Assembly: GCA_017616575.1 (NCBI GenBank)
Contig: JAFZXW010000137.1
Coordinates: forward strand, 1 to 6,940
Source: Candidatus Methanomethylophilaceae archaeon
Lineage (GTDB): Archaea; Thermoplasmatota; Thermoplasmata; Methanomassiliicoccales; Methanomethylophilaceae
Reading direction: 5' to 3'
DNA length: 6,940 bases
The position numbers were made by a program, and so were the translations under genes. The stretch's first letter is position 1. Each line of letters opens with the position of its first letter. The notes below the pieces were generated by a model that saw nothing but the letters and a program-made list of their open reading frames with translations, made no database searches and was not told where the DNA came from. Positions 1-5,016 of this stretch are shown here, in pieces.

Positions 1-198
1 GGTAGTGAAAGGCACCCCGAGCCTCATGGGGTATTCCAGACAAACCATGCTCAGGAACAGGAATACGATTGTGACGATGTCCCAAGCGATGTTGGTGAAG
101 CTCTCCGTGTAAGCCAGGCCGATGGACCATCCGAGCTGCAGGAATCCTCCAAGGATGATCAATATCCAAGCAAAAGCAGTCTTGTTCTTTATCTCCAT
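1..198 (-). CDS. SMR-family transporter subunit B (N-terminal part, runs off the window)
   Basis: The first 66 residues of a small multidrug resistance (SMR/EamA-like) membrane protein are visible; the rest lies beyond position 1. The start is ATG at 198-196, four bases after the stop of the upstream SMR gene, with GGTGAT three bases before it, so the two genes are translationally linked and probably form a heteromeric pair. Residues about 9-28 form the first membrane helix, with an SMR-like pattern (GGFLQLGWSIGLAY, then a hydrophilic turn ending in F). A second helix follows at about 38-56. At the position of the SMR proton- and substrate-binding glutamate (E14 in EmrE, E13 in Gdx) this protein has glutamine (Q21), and the lysine usual in GLKY is alanine. 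If the alignment is right, this subunit cannot use the standard carboxylate and may serve as the non-protonated half of an asymmetric dimer. The substrate is unknown. Confidence 0.7.
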   Translation of the reverse strand, partial: MEIKNKTAFAWILIILGGFLQLGWSIGLAYTESFTNIAWDIVTIVFLFLSMVCLEYPMRLGVPFTT

Positions 199-202
199 CC
201 AA

Positions 203-538
203 TCACCCCGAAATCATCCTCACTCCGATTATCCCTACGACTATCATCGCTATGAACAGAAGCTTTCTTGCCGTCAGCTTCTCCTTATAAAGCACGCGGC
301 CGATGAGCACGATCCCGGCTGCACCTATTCCCGCAAGGATGGAATAAGAGACCCCTGGCCCGATGTTCTCGGGATTGGACGGAATAGATAGAAGGTAAAG
401 GCACAACAGGACCAGAATCAACGCGGCAGCGCCCCAGCCCTTCTTCTTGAAATTCTCGGACTTATCCAAACAGGTGACCCAGATGGGCTCGATGACGCTG
501 GCCACCAGCAGGATAATCCATGCCACAAACAAATCCAT
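203..538 (-). CDS. SMR-family transporter subunit A (full length)
   Basis: This 111-residue protein has the length and four-helix pattern of SMR transporters (usually 105-115 residues). Helix 1 (about 5-24) carries the conserved glutamate E17 in VIEPIWVTCL, matching the E-x-x-W arrangement of SugE/Gdx-type members. Helices 2 (about 34-52), 3 (about 61-82, with the GxGAxGxVLIG-like pattern of the family) and 4 (about 91-108) follow, with YKEKLTARK between helices 3 and 4 as the typical charged loop. SMR proteins are dimeric proton-coupled antiporters for organic cations or guanidinium. The neighbour downstream is a second SMR gene with Q in place of this E, so a two-subunit pump (as in EbrAB, YkkCD or NepAB) is the best guess. 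A role in exporting cationic amines connected with methylamine metabolism is inferred only from the neighbourhood. The ATG at 538-536 has no clear ribosome binding site, and the promoter spacing suggests a very short leader. Confidence 0.82.
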   Translation of the reverse strand: MDLFVAWIILLVASVIEPIWVTCLDKSENFKKKGWGAAALILVLLCLYLLSIPSNPENIGPGVSYSILAGIGAAGIVLIGRVLYKEKLTARKLLFIAMIVVGIIGVRMISG

Positions 539-566
539 ATGTCTGGATTGACTAGGCGGGATAAAA

Positions 567-577
567 GGATATAGAAA
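567..577 (-). promoter_or_regulatory. Candidate TATA box for the SMR gene pair
   Basis: On the minus strand this reads TTTCTATATCC, a plausible archaeal TATA element, preceded by AACGG. Its centre is about 34 bases before the SMR-A ATG. A transcription start about 25 bases downstream would leave a leader of only a few bases, which agrees with the lack of a Shine-Dalgarno site. The remainder of the 172-base spacer (539-710) holds the ramA terminator and a 10-base sequence also found upstream of ramA (587-596). Confidence 0.4.
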
Positions 578-678
578 CCGTTATCTTTGTTGGATGCAGA
601 ACCGACAGATGCGGATGATGCGAGATTAAAAATGGGCAAACAAGGCAAATACAGCCCGTGAAATGACAAATTATATAT

Positions 679-702
679 CCGGCCCTGGCGGACCAGAGCC
701 GG
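679..702 (-). terminator. Hairpin terminator after ramA
   Basis: The arms 679-688 and 693-702 pair over 10 bases (CCGGCTCTGG with CCAGGGCCGG, one G-U wobble) around a four-base loop. The hairpin starts nine bases after the ramA stop and on the minus strand is followed by an AT-rich tract containing ATATATAATTT. It probably ends or protects the ramA transcript and separates it from the SMR genes. Confidence 0.6.
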
Positions 703-710
703 AAAAGGTT

Positions 711-2336
711 TCACTGGACTATCTCGAACTCCCTAAGGGAGAGGAAGCTGCCCTCGCAGGCATGCTCGCAACGCCTGCATGCGGTTCCGGCGCATCTGTC
801 CGACTTGACATACGCATGGACACCGTCGTCCTCCAACTCGATGGAAAGGGCCTTCTCAGGGCACGCCTTCATGCACTTACGGCATCTGATGCAGCCCACG
901 ACCCTTCCGGTGAGGACGGTCCTGGACTCCTCGAGCATGATGACGCCCCTCTTCTCCACGTCGGGAAGGTCCGTCTTGGCGAGCCTTTCAACCTTCACGT
1001 TCTTGGAAGGCTCGGAAAGCGGAGGCAGGCCGTATATGTCGAGCATAGGATTGTATTGGTCTGCGGGCATTCCGGTGCACCAGAGGGAATACTCGATGGA
1101 GTAGATGTTCTTGAACGTCTCCGACGTGGCGAACATCACATGCGTGGCCCTGAGCTCCTTGGCGAACTCGCGGAGCTTCAGCAGGTCGACCTGGCCGAAG
1201 GCCACCTTCCTTGCCATCTCGATCGAGGTGTTTCCGAACTGTATGAGATGTGTGGCGCCAGGGCAGACCATCCCGATGCCCAAAGCCTTGATGGCATCGA
1301 CATACAATCCGGACGCCCCGGACATGTAGGCCTTCTTGACATCGCCTGTCCAAAGCCCAGCCTCATGCAACAGCGTCAAGAAACCGGCACGGAGGGCGCC
1401 TATGGCCTTTCCGGCCTCTTCTACGTCATGAGAGGTGATGCACACGTCGTCCTGGAGATGGATCCTCTCGTCGGGAGTGGATATCGCCGGAGTGTTGATC
1501 AGTCCCCCGTATATTCCACAGTAGAGGGCGGCGACGACCCCTGTCCCGGTGACTCCGACGGCAGGCTGGCTCCCTTTGGAGACGACCTTCCCGGTACAGG
1601 GATCCACGATATCGGCCTTTCTGTCGATGATGGCGTTATCAAGGACTGTGCACTCCCATCCGCCGTCCACAGGGTTCACATCAGAAATCGCCCCGGGAGC
1701 GGCCAGCATCCCGCGCTCGATCTCCTGTCCTTCCAAAGCAGGACCGGCGGCGGCAGAGCCGGTGTAGATCTTCCCATCCACGATTAGGGCCATCTCGGCG
1801 TTGGTTCCATAATCGACGACGATGACAGGCTCCTTCTCATTCAGGATGTTGGTCATTTTCAACATGGCGATGGCGTCCGCCCCGATCTCATGGGTGACCG
1901 CGGGAGGGATGATGACCTCGGCGTTGGGAAGATTCACAAGACCGAGCTCGGACGCCTTCCTGATGGAGCCGTTCCTCTCCGGAGGCACGACGCCCATGTT
2001 CTTCAAGGCGTTCTTGCCGGCGTACGCCAGGTCCCTTATCTCTATGTTCTCGAATAGGGAAAGCTGGAAGGTGGTCCCGCAGACCCCTATCATCCTGACC
2101 TGGGACAGGTCGATTCCCAAAGCCTTGAACAGATTGTTCGCCGCATTGACTATGAGGCCGTGCGCCACATCCTCGCCGGATTGGATGGCGAAATTGACGT
2201 GGTCTATGACGTTCATCCCGGGAATGGGATGGCGCTGGGTGATTGCTGTGCCGAGAGTCTCGCCGGTGTCCAGGTCGAGAGCCTGGCAGCGGAGTCCGCT
2301 GGTGCCGATGTCCAATGCGATTCCATAGTTGGCCAT
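711..2336 (-). CDS. ramA: Methylamine methyltransferase corrinoid protein reductive activase RamA
   Basis: RamA carries out ATP-dependent reduction of inactive Co(II) corrinoid in MtmC, MtbC and MttC to the methyl-accepting Co(I) state. The 541-residue length matches Methanosarcina RamA (about 60 kDa). The N-terminus has an ASKHA-type phosphate-binding signature (GIALDIGTSGLR, residues about 4-15), and a second nucleotide-binding segment (VVDYGTNAEM) lies in the middle of the chain. The C-terminus carries a ferredoxin-like domain with two four-cysteine sets: C482, C485, C488, C492 (CxxCxxCxxxCP) and C515, C520, C523, C527 (CxxxxCxxCxxxC), expected to bind two [4Fe-4S] clusters. All eight cysteines are present, so the protein looks functional. 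The start is ATG at 2336-2334; the upstream GGAG is about 14 bases away, too far for a good ribosome binding site. It has its own candidate promoter and terminator, so it is probably a separate transcription unit serving all the methylamine pathways of the cell. Confidence 0.95.
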   Translation of the reverse strand: MANYGIALDIGTSGLRCQALDLDTGETLGTAITQRHPIPGMNVIDHVNFAIQSGEDVAHGLIVNAANNLFKALGIDLSQVRMIGVCGTTFQLSLFENIEIRDLAYAGKNALKNMGVVPPERNGSIRKASELGLVNLPNAEVIIPPAVTHEIGADAIAMLKMTNILNEKEPVIVVDYGTNAEMALIVDGKIYTGSAAAGPALEGQEIERGMLAAPGAISDVNPVDGGWECTVLDNAIIDRKADIVDPCTGKVVSKGSQPAVGVTGTGVVAALYCGIYGGLINTPAISTPDERIHLQDDVCITSHDVEEAGKAIGALRAGFLTLLHEAGLWTGDVKKAYMSGASGLYVDAIKALGIGMVCPGATHLIQFGNTSIEMARKVAFGQVDLLKLREFAKELRATHVMFATSETFKNIYSIEYSLWCTGMPADQYNPMLDIYGLPPLSEPSKNVKVERLAKTDLPDVEKRGVIMLEESRTVLTGRVVGCIRCRKCMKACPEKALSIELEDDGVHAYVKSDRCAGTACRRCEHACEGSFLSLREFEIVQ

Positions 2337-2387
2337 GTTATCAGTCCAATCTCCAGATACGGAAAGATAAGGCTGTATTCATCCAAC

Positions 2388-2397
2388 AATATTTAAT
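2388..2397 (-). promoter_or_regulatory. Candidate TATA box for ramA
   Basis: The minus strand reads ATTAAATATT within a clearly AT-rich patch (about 2385-2401), in contrast with the GC-rich surroundings. Its centre is about 57 bases before the ramA ATG, so a start about 25 bases downstream would give a leader of roughly 30 bases. A recognisable BRE is not obvious. Immediately downstream is TTGTTGGATG (2389-2380), a 10-mer that recurs upstream of the SMR genes. Confidence 0.45.
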
Positions 2398-2567
2398 AAT
2401 AGCATGATAAACCACAGTTTTTAACGGTGTAACGACAGACGGTCTTCTACACAGTTGTTTTACCTGAGAAACACCAGGGACGTCTTGCCTTCCTATGGTC
2501 AAACAGAGACGGCGAAATGATAGAACCGCCGACATGGCGCAAACGATAGAGAAGAAGTAAAATGTTT

Positions 2568-2616
2568 CCCACCGCTCCATGGCGGTGGGGGACCAAAGGG
2601 GACGGAAGCCGTCCCT
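2568..2616 (-). terminator. Two tandem hairpins after the mttP-wHTH-microprotein genes
   Basis: Two inverted repeats follow the microprotein stop codon. The first (2599-2605 GGGACGG with 2609-2615 CCGTCCC, loop AAG, one extra G-U pair) begins about seven bases after the stop. The second (2568-2575 CCCACCGC with 2582-2589 GCGGTGGG, six-base loop) follows at once. On the minus strand the second stem is followed by AAACATTTTACTTCTTC, a pyrimidine- and T-rich tract as expected for archaeal termination. This is the likely 3' end of the mtb/mtt transcript. I see no gene between 2337 and 2567: the short open frames there lack ribosome binding sites or familiar motifs, and I recognise no RNA gene. 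Confidence 0.5.
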
Positions 2617-2622
2617 CAAGGG

Positions 2623-2766
2623 TCACAGTTTGCTGTACATCCACCTTGCGATGTACAATCCGGCAAGTGCGACAGCGATGATGAACACCGTGCTCACGAT
2701 GTCGGATGCGGGGATAATCCCGTCATCGAAGAATGCGGAGTATCCGTCCCAATTGATATTCGACAT
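2623..2766 (-). CDS. 47-residue single-span membrane microprotein
   Basis: A short frame starting at ATG 2766-2764 encodes 47 residues ending at TGA. It is supported by an almost ideal archaeal ribosome binding site, GAGGTGAT (2777-2770), three bases before the start, which overlaps the stop codon of the upstream gene, so the two are translationally coupled. The N-terminal 21 residues are polar and acidic (D7, D14, D15, D21, with W6, Y9, F12 and F13). Residues about 22-40 form one strongly hydrophobic helix (VFIIAVALAGLYIA), followed by RWMYSK. By the positive-inside rule the C-terminus should be cytoplasmic and the acidic N-terminus outside. I do not recognise the family. Lying directly downstream of the permease and winged-helix genes, it may be an accessory or regulatory subunit of MttP; this is inference only. 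Confidence 0.72.
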   Translation of the reverse strand: MSNINWDGYSAFFDDGIIPASDIVSTVFIIAVALAGLYIARWMYSKL

Positions 2767-2775
2767 TTCATCACC

Positions 2776-3096
2776 TCACTCGGGCGTATAGTGCCTGACC
2801 TTTGCTTTCAACTCATCCAACGTCTTCTTCCCATAGGGAGTCAGCTCGTACTTGGTGAGAAGCCTTCCAGGGTGCTTGGGATCGAACTTGGAGCCATCGG
2901 TGTCGATGGCCCAGTCCACCTCCTTGCAGAACCCTGCCGAGACGGTCTCGATGCAGTCGTAGTTGATGTTGTCACGCCCTATGGCAGAGTTCAGATGATA
3001 CTCGTCCTTGAGAATGTCCACGATCTCATAGTTCCACATGGGCTTCTTCTCGACTACTTCCAATATTCTGAACTTCAAAGGTGCGCCGACTATCAA
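2776..3096 (-). CDS. Small winged-helix-like protein, possible regulator coupled to mttP
   Basis: This protein of about 106 residues is linked to mttP. The best start is TTG at 3096-3094, because GGGGGTGA (3109-3102) lies five bases before it; that site overlaps the last codons of mttP. An in-frame GTG at 3105-3103 would add three residues but overlaps the ribosome binding site itself. An N-terminal helix (PLKFRILEVVEKK) is followed by a second (NYEIVDILKDEY). The C-terminal GRLLTKYELTPYGKKTLDELK resembles the wing and last helix of PadR/ArsR-like winged-helix proteins, where the pattern is typically x-Y-x-LTxxGxxxL. The middle (INYDCIETVSAGFCKEVDW, two cysteines) is unusual for these families, and an obvious basic recognition helix is not evident. 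It could be a methylamine-responsive transcription factor or a protein-binding winged helix. The family assignment is tentative; that the gene is real is well supported. Confidence 0.68.
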   Translation of the reverse strand: MIVGAPLKFRILEVVEKKPMWNYEIVDILKDEYHLNSAIGRDNINYDCIETVSAGFCKEVDWAIDTDGSKFDPKHPGRLLTKYELTPYGKKTLDELKAKVRHYTPE

Positions 3097-3097
3097 A

Positions 3098-4237
3098 TCA
3101 TTCACCCCCCATAACGGAATCGTCCTTAAGGGACACCAATCCTTCCGCATCCTCTGTCGCTATGAGATAGCTGCCGAACAGACATATGATCAGTCCGCCG
3201 ATCGTAGGCAGCACGTGGGCCATGTCGTGCCCGCCGATGGCGTTGTCGACACCGAAGAACAGGACCATGAACACGATCGAGCATGCGGCATATAAGGAGC
3301 CGATGGCCTGTCCGCGGGCGACGCCGATGAAGGGGAAGGACTTGTACCAGGTGACGTAGCACCAGGCGAAGGAGAATCCCAGCAGGATGACTACGAGCAG
3401 GATGTACGGGTCAGTGACGACGGTAGCGATAGTAGAGAAGATCGGCACTCCGCTGATGGCAAGCACCACGCATACGATAATCCAGAGGATCATTTCCCAG
3501 AAGAACCTGAGCTGGATACCGCAATCGGGCTCACAGTAATCTAGCGCCTTCCCAGCGAAAGTCCCCTCGAGACCCCAGCATATGGCGCACATGGCGCCTC
3601 CGAGAATTCCGAGCATCATGTTAGGAGACTCCGCTCCTCCGAAAATGGTCCCGGCGAACAGGACGAACGCTCCGACGATCATGATGACGACCGCGATGTA
3701 TCCTCTCTTGGTGACCTTCTGATGGAGGTACAAGACGGACATTATAGTCCCGACGAGGGCATACAGAACACCGGCGACAGCTGCGAATCCGGGGTTGAGG
3801 AACTGCGCAGCGACGTAGGTTCCGAAGACGGCTCCCGCTCCGCAGATACCGGCGTAGACGAAGTAAATGTTCGCAGCCTTGAACTCGACGAAAGTCCTCT
3901 TGAGCTCGCCCATCTTCCCGAGGGCCCCGTTCCAGATGAACAGGATGAGGGTGTCGATGATGGCGTTGACCAGACAGAGGAGGATACATGCCATCGTGTA
4001 GGTGACATCGTCCCCGTATCCGGCGTTGGTCATGTTAGTCATTGCTGCTGGAAGGAAATCAGGCATCTCCCATACCGCGTACCCGGGGACGTACCAGACT
4101 CCCCAGTAGATGGCGCACAGCAGCGCGGCGATTATGCCGAACTGGAATTTCTTCTTATGATTAGCTTTGATAAACTCGTCGATACTGGACGTACCGGCGG
4201 TACCAGAGCTGGCATTCTTCATTTCGTTAACATCCAT
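3098..4237 (-). CDS. mttP: Trimethylamine permease MttP (DMT/EamA-like, 10 membrane helices)
   Basis: This 379-residue integral membrane protein has about ten hydrophobic segments (roughly 33-52, 80-102, 120-145, 151-171, 179-199, 206-226, 244-263, 277-297, 310-330, 343-360). Two halves look duplicated: LCAIYWGVWYVPGYA at about 40-54 and MCAICWGLEGTFAGKA at about 216-231 occupy the same place in each half, as in the drug/metabolite transporter superfamily. The first half is rich in aromatic residues (Y44, W45, W48, Y49, Y53, W56), suited to binding a methylated ammonium ion. The N-terminus (1-30) is hydrophilic and ends in HKKK, presumably cytoplasmic. Its place straight after mttB-mttC matches the permease gene of methanogen trimethylamine clusters. 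ATG at 4237-4235 is preceded by GGAGG with a seven-base spacer. A loop with C235 and C239 (YCEPDC) between helices 6 and 7 is a notable feature. Transport function is inferred from family and context. Confidence 0.85.
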   Translation of the reverse strand: MDVNEMKNASSGTAGTSSIDEFIKANHKKKFQFGIIAALLCAIYWGVWYVPGYAVWEMPDFLPAAMTNMTNAGYGDDVTYTMACILLCLVNAIIDTLILFIWNGALGKMGELKRTFVEFKAANIYFVYAGICGAGAVFGTYVAAQFLNPGFAAVAGVLYALVGTIMSVLYLHQKVTKRGYIAVVIMIVGAFVLFAGTIFGGAESPNMMLGILGGAMCAICWGLEGTFAGKALDYCEPDCGIQLRFFWEMILWIIVCVVLAISGVPIFSTIATVVTDPYILLVVILLGFSFAWCYVTWYKSFPFIGVARGQAIGSLYAACSIVFMVLFFGVDNAIGGHDMAHVLPTIGGLIICLFGSYLIATEDAEGLVSLKDDSVMGGE

Positions 4238-4244
4238 GTGTTGG

Positions 4245-4259
4245 CCTCCGAAAACGGAG
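4245..4259 (-). promoter_or_regulatory. mttP ribosome binding site held in a small hairpin
   Basis: On the minus strand CTCCG (4259-4255), TTTT and CGGAG (4250-4246) can pair, and the mttP Shine-Dalgarno sequence GGAGG occupies 4249-4245, so four of its five bases lie in the 3' arm. The stem is short (5 bp) but GC-rich. It could reduce mttP translation relative to mttC in the same transcript. Confidence 0.45.
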
Positions 4260-4261
4260 AA

Positions 4262-4291
4262 CGGCCGGAACCTCGGTGTGAGGCCCGGCCG
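4262..4291 (-). other. GC-rich intercistronic hairpin between mttC and mttP
   Basis: The outer arms 4262-4268 (CGGCCGG) and 4285-4291 (CCGGCCG) pair over seven bases. After a small asymmetric bulge, CCTC (4271-4274) pairs with GAGG (4280-4283) around a five-base loop. No T-run follows on the minus strand, so it looks more like a 3'-stabilising, processing or attenuating element than a full terminator. It lies about 45 bases after the mttC stop and 25 bases before mttP. Confidence 0.55.
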
Positions 4292-4334
4292 CGTGCAGTT
4301 TAGTTAAGAAGTTTGAAGAAGATAAAGACTACGC

Positions 4335-4982
4335 TTACTTCTTCTCGAATGCGGCGGTGAACTTGGCGGCCGCATCGGAGGCGTTCTCGGTGTAGAGGTC
4401 GGCTCCGATCTCGTCCGCCCACTGCTGGGTGACGGGGGCTCCACCGACGTTGGTCAGCAGGGAGTCCCTGATTCCGGCAGCCTTGAGCTTCTCTTCGAAG
4501 GTCTTCTGGTGGACCATGGTGGAGGTCATCAGAGCAGAGGTTCCAACGGCGACAGGCTGATACTTCTTGCAAGCATCGACGATCTGGTCCAGGGGAACGT
4601 CCCTTCCGATGTTCTCGACCTTGAATCCGGCGACCTTCAGCATGATGGCGACGATGTCCTTTCCGATGGAGTGGATGTCTCCCTCGATCGTACAGATGAC
4701 GACGGTTCCGAGACCGGCGGAGACTTCAGCTCCGCGCTTCTCGAGCTCGGGATTGAGCACATCCATGGCGGCGTTCATCGCGGCAGCGGCAGCCATGACG
4801 TGGGGAAGGTAGACCTTCTTGGCCTCGAAAAGGGCTCCGACCTCGGTCATACCGGCGGAGAAGCCCTTCTCGATGAGCTCGACGATGTCAGCGTTCTCGG
4901 CGACTGCCTTCTTCGCGACTTCGACGGCTTTCCTGTTGTTGTAAGTCATGACTGCGTTTTTTGCATCATCGTTAAGTGACAT
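4335..4982 (-). CDS. mttC: Trimethylamine corrinoid protein MttC
   Basis: This 215-residue cobalamin-binding protein accepts the methyl group from trimethylamine through MttB and donates it to MtbA for transfer to coenzyme M. The N-terminal four-helix cap domain covers about residues 1-88, with the typical IEKGFSAGMTEVGALFE and VYLPHVMAAAAAMN stretches. A Rossmann-like B12-binding domain follows. The base-off/His-on signature D-x-H-x-x-G is at residues 102-107 (DIHSIG), giving H104 as the lower cobalt ligand. GTSALMTSTM (147-156) and GGAPVTQQWADEIGA (180-194) are the other corrinoid-contacting loops of the family. The start is ATG at 4982-4980 with GGAGGAT upstream at good spacing, 34 bases after mttB. 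MtbC and MtmC are close relatives; assignment to MttC rests on adjacency to mttB. The stop is TAA. Confidence 0.93.
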   Translation of the reverse strand: MSLNDDAKNAVMTYNNRKAVEVAKKAVAENADIVELIEKGFSAGMTEVGALFEAKKVYLPHVMAAAAAMNAAMDVLNPELEKRGAEVSAGLGTVVICTIEGDIHSIGKDIVAIMLKVAGFKVENIGRDVPLDQIVDACKKYQPVAVGTSALMTSTMVHQKTFEEKLKAAGIRDSLLTNVGGAPVTQQWADEIGADLYTENASDAAAKFTAAFEKK

Positions 4983-5016
4983 TTTTAATCCTCCTTCAAT
5001 TAATCAGTTTTTATTA

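Noticed and set aside
663..1787. 374-codon open frame on the plus strand
   Set aside because: It is wholly antisense to ramA, has no recognisable protein family features and is explained by GC-rich codon bias leaving the opposite frame open.
2341..2644. Short minus-strand frames (about 65-92 codons) between the microprotein gene and ramA
   Set aside because: They overlap hairpins and the promoter patch, have no ribosome binding site and no membrane or domain pattern; the 47-residue frame at 2766-2623 is much better supported.
3722..4303. 193-codon plus-strand frame opposite mttP and its leader
   Set aside because: It is low-complexity, acidic, has no family motif, and lies over a well-supported gene on the other strand.
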